This document shows positions 42,223 through 49,736 of a DNA stretch of 64,000 bases, in pieces. Position 1 is the first letter of the stretch. Every line of letters starts with the position of its first letter. The stretch covers positions 1,922,001-1,986,000 of the forward strand of contig NZ_AP022612.1 in NCBI RefSeq assembly GCF_010729895.1. The letters are read 5' to 3'. This DNA is from Mycolicibacterium confluentis. GTDB taxonomy: Bacteria; Actinomycetota; Actinomycetes; Mycobacteriales; Mycobacteriaceae. The notes under the pieces were generated by a model, which was not told the origin of the DNA, made no database searches, and saw only the letters and a program-made list of their open reading frames with translations. The position numbers and the translations under genes are program-made.

Positions 42223-43442
42223 CGCGTGGGGTGGGTGGGTGGCGCGTGCTCGGGTGCGACGGCCGCGCCGATCCTGCGGAACAGCGTGTCGGCGGCGTTG
42301 GAGTAGTTCCCCTCGGGGTCGAAGGCTCGCTCATCGAAGGTGGCTGCCGTGGCGATCGAGATCCGGCGTTGAGGCAGGTAGGCCCCTACTGCGGCATACC
42401 CGAAGAACATCGGGTTCTGCAGCAGCCAGTCACCGGAGAGCACGATGCCCAGGCCGTACGTGTACTGCTCGGTCTGCGGGGCGCAGGTCGGGCATCCGGG
42501 CGCGCTGTGAGTCCTGCCACGCAGATCCTTCGACGCGAAGATTCGGTAGCTGTCGGCCGAAAGGAGTTCGCCCGATCCGATGCCGGCCGACGAGGTCGCG
42601 AGGTCTTCGATGGTCGTGGTCTGGATCGCGCCGTGTGTGATGGTCCACGACGGATTCCAGTAGGTGGAATCCTCCAAAAACGGCACCGTCGCCGGGATGT
42701 CCAGGGCGGCCCGCCGTTCGGCGGTGAACGCGTGCAGGGCGGGTTCGGGAATGGCTGGGGTGAAGGAGTTGGCGGTGTTCCGCAGCCCCAGCGGATCAAG
42801 GACCTTCTCCGACAACAGTTTCGGCATGGGCTCACCTGTCGCCCGCTCCAGCGCCAGGCCCAGCAGCACATAGTTGGTGTGGGCGTAGCTCCAGTTGGTG
42901 CCCGGTTCGTACTGCAGCGGCTTGGTGACCGCGAACTGCAGCAGCTCCTCAGGCGTCCACTGCCGGAAGGGATTCTCGTAGAGCTCGTCGCCGAAGGCGT
43001 CGTTGCCCAGGACGTAATCGTGGTAGCCCGAAGTCATCTGGGCCAACTGGCGCAGCGTGACGCGGTCGGCGTGAGCGATGTCGGGCAGGTAGTCGGACAG
43101 TGGGTCGTCGAGGCCGACCCTGTTCTCCTCGGCCAGGATCAGCAGAAGCGTGGACACATACGAGATCGCCACGGCGCCGTTGCGGAAGTGCATGTCCGTG
43201 CTGGCGGGCACGCCGGTCATGGACTCACCGAACGCCTCGCTGATGACCTCCTTGCCGTCGATCGTGACCCGCACCAGCGCGGACTCCAGGTGTTCGGAGG
43301 CCATCACATTGGTCACGATGGCCCGGATGTCGTCGGCCTGCGCGGTGCGCGTGGTGGGCGCGACTGTCGGCGGATTCTCGGGTGACACGCACCCGGTCAG
43401 GCATAGCGCGGCGACGAGCACGGCGGCACTTCTTCGGATCAT
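42219..43442 (-). CDS. beta-lactamase/DD-peptidase-fold lipoprotein lacking catalytic motifs
   Basis: 407 residues. The signal ends in the lipobox LCLTGC (C18). The rest follows the class C beta-lactamase/serine hydrolase fold, such as LLLILAEENRVGLDDPLSDYLP, LRQLAQMTSGY and NYVLLGLALERATGEPM. The active-site SxxK that normally reads GSVTK is GAVAI (90-93), so both Ser and Lys are lost. The YxN motif is YAH (186-188), and no HxG/KTG-like motif is seen near FFGYAAVGAY. It is therefore probably a non-catalytic envelope protein. ATG 43442 is chosen for the signal. It is translationally coupled to the GATase gene. LpqF/LpqK-type relatives are known in mycobacteria. Confidence 0.85.
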   Translation of the reverse strand: MIRRSAAVLVAALCLTGCVSPENPPTVAPTTRTAQADDIRAIVTNVMASEHLESALVRVTIDGKEVISEAFGESMTGVPASTDMHFRNGAVAISYVSTLLLILAEENRVGLDDPLSDYLPDIAHADRVTLRQLAQMTSGYHDYVLGNDAFGDELYENPFRQWTPEELLQFAVTKPLQYEPGTNWSYAHTNYVLLGLALERATGEPMPKLLSEKVLDPLGLRNTANSFTPAIPEPALHAFTAERRAALDIPATVPFLEDSTYWNPSWTITHGAIQTTTIEDLATSSAGIGSGELLSADSYRIFASKDLRGRTHSAPGCPTCAPQTEQYTYGLGIVLSGDWLLQNPMFFGYAAVGAYLPQRRISIATAATFDERAFDPEGNYSNAADTLFRRIGAAVAPEHAPPTHPTR

Positions 43443-43530
43443 GGTGCGAGCTTGCCTCCTCGGCGCTCCGTTTGGGGTTCCAGGTGGACGCGACGCGCCG
43501 TGCGGGCTCCCGGGCCGCGCGTAACATCGG

Positions 43531-43911
43531 GTGATCGAGGTCGTCGCGACAGCACTTGTGATCGGCACGGTTGCCGTACATTTCGCGTTCATCGGTTATC
43601 TGGTGATCGGCGGTTTCCTCGCGCTGCGATGGCGGCGCACTCTGGCCCTGCACATCCTGGTGGTCGCGTGGGGGATCGGCAGCACGGTGTGTGCGCTGCC
43701 GTGCCCGCTGACGTCGGTGGAGCGGTGGGCGCGCGCCCATGCGGGCATGGCGCCACTGCCCCCGGACGGGTTCATCGCCCACTACCTCACGGGTGTGCTC
43801 TATCCCGAGAACGCGGTCGGTGTGGTCCGCGCCCTGGTGGTCGGTGTGGTGCTGCTGTCCTGGCTACTGGTCCACAGGCACGAGTTCCGCGCCACACGTA
43901 CATCGGTATGA
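43531..43911 (+). CDS. DUF2784 membrane protein
   Basis: 126 residues with three to four membrane helices. The conserved [14 protein letters not shown] between helices 2 and 3, plus [14 protein letters not shown], identify DUF2784. Function unknown. GTG 43531 diverges from the beta-lactamase-like gene (88 bp apart). A TAACAT hexamer lies only 3 bp before the start. The 115 bp after it hold nothing recognisable. Confidence 0.8.
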   Translation: MIEVVATALVIGTVAVHFAFIGYLVIGGFLALRWRRTLALHILVVAWGIGSTVCALPCPLTSVERWARAHAGMAPLPPDGFIAHYLTGVLYPENAVGVVRALVVGVVLLSWLLVHRHEFRATRTSV

Positions 43912-44026
43912 ACCGCCGCCGTCGGGGCAGTGACATTCGGACTCGATGCGTACACGACACCCGCAGCCCTCGTGCGAACACGTGAGCAGGGTTCCCTGTT
44001 CGTTTCCCATCCTTCGATGGTGCCCC

Positions 44027-45229
44027 TCACGCGGCCTCGGCGTGGGCGAACTCGACCGGCAGACTGGTCGGTCCCGTGATCCCGCTCAGGGGCTTCCAGG
44101 GATGACGCGCGATCACCCGCGGTTCGGGGATCCGCGCGGTGATCGTGACCAGTGCCTCTGACAGTTCGAGCTTGGCCAGATGAACACCCAGGCAGTAGTG
44201 GATTCCGCTGCCGAATGTCAGGATCGGCGCGGCGCCCTCGCGCGTGATGTCGAGGTGGTCTGGATCGTCGTGGACGGCCGGGTCGCGGTTGGCCGATGCG
44301 GTGTTGGCCAGCACCGTGGTGCCCGCCGGGACCCGGTGGCCGGCGAGCTCGACGTCCTCGGTCGTCACTCGCAGCGTGGAGAACACGATCGGGCGGTGCC
44401 GGATCAACTCCTCAACGGCGCGGGGTGCCAGTTCGGGGTTCTCGTGCAGCAGGCGCCACTGGTCCGGGTGGTCGCACAGGTCCTCGATCGCCGCGCCCAA
44501 CTGGTTCCGGGTGGTGTCGGTCCCAGCCATCAGGAGCCCACCGGCCAACATCAGCAGTTCGTCGTGACTCAGTCGGTCCCCGCCGTCCTCGCAGCGGATC
44601 AGGTCGGAGAGCAGATCGTCGGTCAGGTGCTCCCGGCGGTCGGCGATCATTCCGTCGACGTGCGCGTCCAACTCGCTCCATGCGGTGAGGATGGCGTCCT
44701 GGTTCGCCGCGGCATCCCAGCTGAACAGGCGCAGCACGTCTTCGGCCCAGGCGGAGAAGCGCTGCCAGTCCTGACGCGGTGCCCCGAGCAGGGCGCAGAT
44801 GATCGGCACCGGATACGGGCGGGCGATGTCGGTGACCATGTCGCAGGCCCCGGGCTGATCGTCCAGGAGTCCCGAGATGACGTCGATGCACGCGGCGCGC
44901 ATCCGGGCCGCCGACTTCGGGGTGAACGCCTGGGCGACCAGCCTGCGCAGCCGGTGGTGTTCGGCGCCGTCCAGGCACAGCAGGCTGTTGGCCGCGCGGT
45001 CCCACAGCGGCCCTGAGGTGACGCCCTGCGGCGCCAGGGCGAAGCCCTTGGGCACCATGAACCGGTCATCGCGCATCACCGCGCGCACCAGGTCGTGGCT
45101 CAGCACCTCCAAACCATGCGGTCCCATCGCGATCGGACCGCGTTCCCGGGCCGTGCGGATCTCCCGGTGCGCGGCCTCGGGGTCGTCGAGGTGGTCGTAG
45201 GCCAGATCGGAAATCGCTGCAGTGCTCAT
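44027..45229 (-). CDS. cytochrome P450 monooxygenase
   Basis: 400 residues, soluble bacterial type. The I-helix O2-binding motif is AGTDTT, the K-helix ExxR is in VEELIRHRP, and the heme-ligand signature [10 protein letters not shown] contains the proximal Cys. All are intact, so it should be an active monooxygenase. No ferredoxin or reductase gene is adjacent. ATG 45229 diverges from tctC, with 86 bp between; they may share a control region. The substrate cannot be inferred. Confidence 0.95.
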   Translation of the reverse strand: MSTAAISDLAYDHLDDPEAAHREIRTARERGPIAMGPHGLEVLSHDLVRAVMRDDRFMVPKGFALAPQGVTSGPLWDRAANSLLCLDGAEHHRLRRLVAQAFTPKSAARMRAACIDVISGLLDDQPGACDMVTDIARPYPVPIICALLGAPRQDWQRFSAWAEDVLRLFSWDAAANQDAILTAWSELDAHVDGMIADRREHLTDDLLSDLIRCEDGGDRLSHDELLMLAGGLLMAGTDTTRNQLGAAIEDLCDHPDQWRLLHENPELAPRAVEELIRHRPIVFSTLRVTTEDVELAGHRVPAGTTVLANTASANRDPAVHDDPDHLDITREGAAPILTFGSGIHYCLGVHLAKLELSEALVTITARIPEPRVIARHPWKPLSGITGPTSLPVEFAHAEAA

Positions 45230-45315
45230 GAGGCGATCGTCGGCGCGCAGGCGCCCGCGGGGGAGAGTAGTCGGCTACCTGTTTGCGCAGCACTGACACG
45301 GGTCACTCTGCACCT

Positions 45316-46305
45316 GTGACAGCACTGGGACGGCGCCTCGCCGGCGTGGTGGCCTTGCTCATCTGTGCGGCCCTGCTGGTGACGTCCTGCGGCGTGACCC
45401 GCGGCGATGACCCCGCTGGAATGCATCGTCTGCGGATGATGGTCCCGAACAGTCCGGGCGGCGGCTACGACCTGACCGCGCGCACCGCCGTGAAGATCCT
45501 GGAGGACGAGGACATCACGGGCCGGATCGAGGTCTTCAACGTCATCGGTGCGGGCGGCACGGTGGCGATGGCCCGGTTGATGAACGAACGCGGCAACGGC
45601 GATCTGATGATGATGATGGGCCTCGGCGTGGTCGGCGCGACGTTCACCAACGGGTCGAAGGCCAGGGCCTCGGAGGCCACGGCACTGGCCCGCGTGGTCG
45701 AGGAACAGGAGGGCATCCTGGTGCCCGCCGACTCACCGTTTAGGACGGTGCAGGACTTCGTCGCGGCGTGGAAGGCCGATCCGGCGAAGGTCACCATCGG
45801 CGGTGGGTCCAATCCCGGCGGGCCGGACCATCTGTTCCCGATGGAGACCGCCAAGGCAGTCGGCGTGGATCCGACGAGGGTCAACTTCGTCTCCTATGAC
45901 GGCGGCGGAGATCTTCTGACGGCCCTATTGGGCAACAAGATCGCCGCGGGCACATCGGGTCTGGGGGAGTATGTCGATCAGATCGAGGCCGGGCAGGTTC
46001 GGGTGCTCGCGGTCTCGGGCGAGAAACGGGTCGAAGGCATCGACGCTCCCACACTGCAGGAGTCGGGTATCGACCTGACGTTCACCAACTGGCGCGGCGT
46101 GATCGCCCCGCCCGGGATCGCCGCCGAGGACCGGGCCTCGATGGTGCGGGTGCTCGAGGACCTGCACAAGACCCAGGCGTGGAAGGACGCGCTGGTCAAG
46201 AACGGCTGGAGTGACGCGTTCCTGACCGGTCCGGCGTTCGAGCAGTTCCTGCGGGACCAGGACAACCGCGTCGAGTCGACGCTGACAGATCTGGGGTTGG
46301 TATGA
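45316..46305 (+). CDS. tctC: TctC-family substrate-binding lipoprotein
   Basis: 329 residues. A basic start and hydrophobic core end in the lipobox LVTSC (C25), so it should be a lipid-anchored solute receptor. MMVPNSPGGGYDLTARTAVK and FNVIGAGGTVAMARL are typical of the TctC/BugT fold of tripartite tricarboxylate transporters, which bind citrate-like or other carboxylates. GTG 45316 is chosen since it places charged residues just before the signal. Its stop overlaps tctB (ATGA). No TctD/TctE sensor pair is nearby. Confidence 0.9.
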   Translation: MTALGRRLAGVVALLICAALLVTSCGVTRGDDPAGMHRLRMMVPNSPGGGYDLTARTAVKILEDEDITGRIEVFNVIGAGGTVAMARLMNERGNGDLMMMMGLGVVGATFTNGSKARASEATALARVVEEQEGILVPADSPFRTVQDFVAAWKADPAKVTIGGGSNPGGPDHLFPMETAKAVGVDPTRVNFVSYDGGGDLLTALLGNKIAAGTSGLGEYVDQIEAGQVRVLAVSGEKRVEGIDAPTLQESGIDLTFTNWRGVIAPPGIAAEDRASMVRVLEDLHKTQAWKDALVKNGWSDAFLTGPAFEQFLRDQDNRVESTLTDLGLV

Positions 46306-46814
46306 GCAGTCCCGAACAACGGGAGAAGGCTCCCCCGGACCGGGCGCAGTACATCGTCTGCGTCGTCCTGGTGGCGGTCGGCGGATTCCTGATTTATGAC
46401 GCCGTGACGATGGCGGGTGGCTTCGCGGAGGTGGATCCCGTTGGGCCGCGGTTGTTTCCGCTCGCAATCGGGGTGGGCCTGCTGCTGCTGGCGGCCGTGC
46501 TGGCCGTAGCGATCCCACGGGGATACCGCGGTGAGGCGGATGCCGGTGAGGACGTCGACCCGGACATGCCCAGTGACTGGCGCACCGTCGCTCTGCTGAT
46601 CGGGCTGTTCGTCGGACTGATCGTGCTGGTGGAGCCGCTGGGGTGGGCAGTCGCCGGTGCGCTGTTCTTCGCCGGATGCGCCACGGTGCTGGGCAGTCGG
46701 CACTACATCCGCAACCTCGTCATCGGTGCGGTACTGGCGGTGGGAACGTTCTACGCATTCTACTCGGGGCTCGGAATCCCGCTTCCCGCAGGCATTTTGG
46801 ACGGGATTCTGTAG
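46302..46814 (+). CDS. tctB: TctB-family small membrane subunit
   Basis: 170 residues with four hydrophobic helices and an internal charged loop (YRGEADAGEDVDPDMPSDW). The sequence FAEVDPVGPRLFPLAIGVGLL after helix 1, split here at VDPVGPRLFP, is the TctB signature. It is the small integral subunit of the tripartite tricarboxylate transporter. It begins in the tctC stop (ATGA) and abuts tctA. Confidence 0.9.
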   Translation: MSSPEQREKAPPDRAQYIVCVVLVAVGGFLIYDAVTMAGGFAEVDPVGPRLFPLAIGVGLLLLAAVLAVAIPRGYRGEADAGEDVDPDMPSDWRTVALLIGLFVGLIVLVEPLGWAVAGALFFAGCATVLGSRHYIRNLVIGAVLAVGTFYAFYSGLGIPLPAGILDGIL

Positions 46815-48356
46815 ATGGAGAACTTCGACTGGCTGCTGCAGGGGTTCGCCGAGGCCGCGACCCCGATGAATCTGCTGTACGCCGTGATCGGCGTGCTTCT
46901 CGGTACCGCGGTAGGCGTGCTTCCCGGCATCGGGCCGGCCATGACGGTGGCTCTGCTGCTGCCGGTCACCTACAACGTCAGCCCGAGTGCGGCGTTCATC
47001 ATGTTCGCCGGAATCTTCTACGGCGGCATGTACGGCGGATCCACCACGTCGATCCTGCTGAACACGCCGGGGGAGTCGTCTTCGGTGATCACCGCGATCG
47101 AGGGCAATCGGATGGCCAAGACGGGACGAGCCGCCCAGGCGCTGGCGACCGCGGCCATCGGATCGTTCGTCGCGGGGGCGATCGGCACCGCTCTGCTGGC
47201 GGGTTTCGCGCCCGCGGTGTCGCGGTTCGCGGTCACCCTGGGCGCGCCGTCGTACCTGGCGATCATGCTGTTCGCGCTGGTCGCGGTCACCGCGGTGCTC
47301 GGCTCGTCGAAGATGCGCGGCCTGATTTCGCTGCTGCTGGGGTTGGCCATCGGTGTGGTCGGCATCGACTCGCTCACGGGTCAGCCCAGGGCCACCTTCG
47401 GGATTCCACTGCTGTCCGACGGCATCGACATCGTGGTGATCGCCGTCGCGGTCTTCGCGGTCGGGGAGGCGCTGTGGGTGGCCGCGCACCTGAGACGCCG
47501 ACCGGCAGAGGTGATTCCGGTCGGCCGGCCGTGGATGGGACGGCAGGACTGGGCGCGGTCGTGGAAGCCCTGGTTGCGTGGCACCGCTTACGGTTTCCCG
47601 TTCGGCGCGCTGCCAGCGGGCGGGGCAGAGTTGCCGACGTTCCTGTCGTACATCACCGAGAAGAGGCTGTCCAAGCACCCCGAGGAGTTCGGCAAGGGCG
47701 CCATCGAGGGTGTGGCGGGGCCGGAGGCGGCCAACAACGCCTCGGCCGCGGGCACGCTGGTCCCGATGCTGTCGCTGGGCTTGCCGACAAACGCGACCGC
47801 GGCCGTGATGCTGACGGCATTCGTCTCCTACGGCATCCAACCGGGGCCCACGCTGTTCGAGAAGGAGCCGTTGCTGATCTGGACTTTGATTGCCAGCCTC
47901 TTCATCGGCAATCTTCTACTGCTCGTGATCAACCTCCCGTTGGCCCCGCTGTGGGCGAAACTGCTCCGCACGCCGCGGCCGTACCTGTATGCCGGAATCC
48001 TGTTCTTCGCGGCACTGGGTGCCTTCGCGGTCAACCTGCAGCCCCTCGATTTGGTGCTGCTGTTGGTGTTCGGGCTGATGGGGCTGATGATGCGACGGTT
48101 CGGATTGCCGGTGCTGCCCTTGATCATTGGGGTCATCCTCGGTCCGCGCATCGAGCGCCAGCTTCGGCAGAGCCTGCAACTCGGCGGCGGCGAGTGGAAC
48201 AGCCTGTTCACCGAACCGGTCGCGATCGTGACCTATGTGCTGATCGTCCTGCTGCTGGCGGCGCCGTTGGTGCTGCGCCTGATGCACCGCAGCGAGGAGA
48301 CCCTGCTGATCGTCGAGGACGACGAGGACCAGAAAGCGAAGGCCAGGCACACATGA
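46815..48356 (+). CDS. tctA: TctA-family large membrane subunit
   Basis: 513 residues with about eleven membrane helices. [21 protein letters not shown] and [21 protein letters not shown] are the hallmark TctA motifs (the latter split for length). [14 protein letters not shown] is a second conserved loop. It is the transporting subunit. ATG 46815 follows the tctB stop with no gap, and the stop overlaps the Usp gene (ATGA), so four genes form one translation unit. Confidence 0.93.
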   Translation: MENFDWLLQGFAEAATPMNLLYAVIGVLLGTAVGVLPGIGPAMTVALLLPVTYNVSPSAAFIMFAGIFYGGMYGGSTTSILLNTPGESSSVITAIEGNRMAKTGRAAQALATAAIGSFVAGAIGTALLAGFAPAVSRFAVTLGAPSYLAIMLFALVAVTAVLGSSKMRGLISLLLGLAIGVVGIDSLTGQPRATFGIPLLSDGIDIVVIAVAVFAVGEALWVAAHLRRRPAEVIPVGRPWMGRQDWARSWKPWLRGTAYGFPFGALPAGGAELPTFLSYITEKRLSKHPEEFGKGAIEGVAGPEAANNASAAGTLVPMLSLGLPTNATAAVMLTAFVSYGIQPGPTLFEKEPLLIWTLIASLFIGNLLLLVINLPLAPLWAKLLRTPRPYLYAGILFFAALGAFAVNLQPLDLVLLLVFGLMGLMMRRFGLPVLPLIIGVILGPRIERQLRQSLQLGGGEWNSLFTEPVAIVTYVLIVLLLAAPLVLRLMHRSEETLLIVEDDEDQKAKARHT

Positions 48357-48745
48357 TCGTGATCGGATACAGCGCCGACCGATACGGCGCCGCTGCCCTC
48401 GAGGCCGGCATCGCCGAGGCCCGCTGGCGCCAGACCGCGATTCGGGTCATCAACGCGACGTCGGGCCAGGCGTACGTGGACCCGCGGTTCGCGCGGTCCG
48501 GTCAGATCGTCGACCTCGCGACCCACCTGGCCGAGACGGGTGTGCCGTTCGAAGTGCATCAACCAGTGGGAGTCGACGTCGTCGAGGAACTGCTCGAAGC
48601 CATGGACCATCCGGGCGCCGAACTGCTGGTGATTGGCATCCGGCACCGCAACCCAGTCGGAAAACTGCTGATGGGAAGCGCCGCGCAGCAGCTCATCCTG
48701 GAGTGTCCCAAGCCGGTGTTGGCGGTGAAACCCGACGAGGACTGA
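48353..48745 (+). CDS. universal stress protein (UspA family)
   Basis: 130 residues. The first strand is [17 protein letters not shown] and the ATP-binding loop is [15 protein letters not shown] (G-x2-G-like with G-x9-GS), so nucleotide binding is likely. Usp proteins sense ATP or other ligands under starvation. It is easy to miss because the same frame is open for over 1.7 kb upstream through tctB and tctA. ATG 48353 in the tctA stop (ATGA) is decisive. Coupling to a carboxylate transporter suggests regulation of uptake (inference). Confidence 0.88.
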   Translation: MIVIGYSADRYGAAALEAGIAEARWRQTAIRVINATSGQAYVDPRFARSGQIVDLATHLAETGVPFEVHQPVGVDVVEELLEAMDHPGAELLVIGIRHRNPVGKLLMGSAAQQLILECPKPVLAVKPDED

Positions 48746-48751
48746 GGCAGG

Positions 48752-49201
48752 TCAACCCGCTGTGGCGACGCGGCGGTGGCTCAGGGCCAGGCGCTCGAGG
48801 CGGGCCGAGGCGCTGTCGATGTCGGCACACATCGGCAGTTCGTGCGAGGTGTCGCAGATCCGAAGCATGCGCCGTACCGGTGGTCCGCCGACGAGCATCC
48901 AGTCGACGTCGCGGCGGGTGCAGTGCACGCTGATGTAGTAGAGCGCCGTGAAGCCAGCCGTGCCGAAGAAGTCGACGGCTCGGAGGTCGAGGACCATCTG
49001 CCGCGAGGTGCCGGTGTGGCGCTCGACGTACTGACCGAGCGAACGTCCGTTGACGGCGTCGACGTCACCGCACACCGCGATGTGAATGCGGGTCGAGGTC
49101 GCGGGGTACACCGAGTACGTGGCTCGGCCGTATCGCTTCGACTCGGTCAGGGTGGTGGGGTCTGGCCGATAAAGTCTGATGGTGCCGGTGGAAGCGTGCA
49201 T
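48752..49201 (-). CDS. STAS-domain anti-anti-sigma-like protein
   Basis: 149 residues. After a ~40-residue N-terminus, the STAS fold shows RIHIAVCGDVDAVNGRSLGQY and the functional loop VLDLRAVDFFGTAGFTALYYI, where the residue normally phosphorylated is Thr in GTAG. Anti-anti-sigma factors release sigma factors by binding RsbW-type kinases. No kinase or phosphatase gene is adjacent, so this is an orphan. ATG 49201 has GGAG 5 nt upstream. It converges on the Usp gene, 6 bp apart. Confidence 0.85.
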   Translation of the reverse strand: MHASTGTIRLYRPDPTTLTESKRYGRATYSVYPATSTRIHIAVCGDVDAVNGRSLGQYVERHTGTSRQMVLDLRAVDFFGTAGFTALYYISVHCTRRDVDWMLVGGPPVRRMLRICDTSHELPMCADIDSASARLERLALSHRRVATAG

Positions 49202-49430
49202 CGCACTCCCTACACAACGTTGTGGATTTGGAGGGCCCCACAACGGGGGCGCGGCTGGAAGCTCAACCTGGTTGCAGACTTTACTACGGAATTCGTCGTG
49301 TGGGACCTGTTCAGCGGATTTGCCGAAAGTTACCCGCGTTTGACCAGGTACGGGAGGTCGAAAATTGCCGCTTGGAAACCGGAATCTTATTTTCAACACG
49401 AAATCAGTTGTTTGAGGTGGCTCAAACCAC
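49202..49430. other. gene-free stretch between the STAS gene and nirD
   Basis: 229 bp, more A/T-rich than the surroundings. It contains a 12-bp palindrome CACAACGTTGTG (49213-49224), close upstream of the STAS gene. An inverted repeat GTTTGAG-gtgg-CTCAAAC (49410-49427) lies just past the nirD stop. On the nirD strand it has no T-run, so it is at best a weak terminator or an mRNA 3' hairpin. No gene seen. Confidence 0.4.
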
Positions 49431-49736
49431 TCATACCGTGATCTGGATGTCTCCGTCGACCTCGGTCGCCGGGTAGCAGCGCACCGACAGCCCACTGCCG
49501 GACACCTCGGCGCCGGAGCACATTTCAAAGGAGTAGCTGTGCAGCGGACACACCACCACATCGTCGTCGGCGAGTCCGTCCGCCAAGGGCCCGCCGCGGT
49601 GTGGGCAGACGGCGTCCAGAGCGCGCAGTGAACCGTCCCGCAGGCGATACACCGCGATCTGCTCTGCGCCGACGGCGAAGCTGCGTCCCTCACCGACGGG
49701 GATCTCCTCGACGCGACCCACTCTGACCTCGCTCAT
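49431..49736 (-). CDS. nirD: nitrite reductase small subunit NirD
   Basis: 101 residues. A Rieske-fold subunit with all four cluster ligands: C44 and H46 in CPHRGG, C63 and H66 in CPLH. This differs from E. coli NirD, which lacks them. With NirB it forms the cytosolic NAD(P)H nitrite reductase that makes ammonium. ATG 49736 overlaps the nirB stop (ATGA). Confidence 0.93.
   Translation of the reverse strand: MSEVRVGRVEEIPVGEGRSFAVGAEQIAVYRLRDGSLRALDAVCPHRGGPLADGLADDDVVVCPLHSYSFEMCSGAEVSGSGLSVRCYPATEVDGDIQITV

Noticed and set aside
46643..48352. Upstream continuation of the Usp reading frame through tctB and tctA
   Set aside because: Only the part from ATG 48353 encodes a recognisable domain; upstream is the out-of-frame shadow of TctB/TctA.
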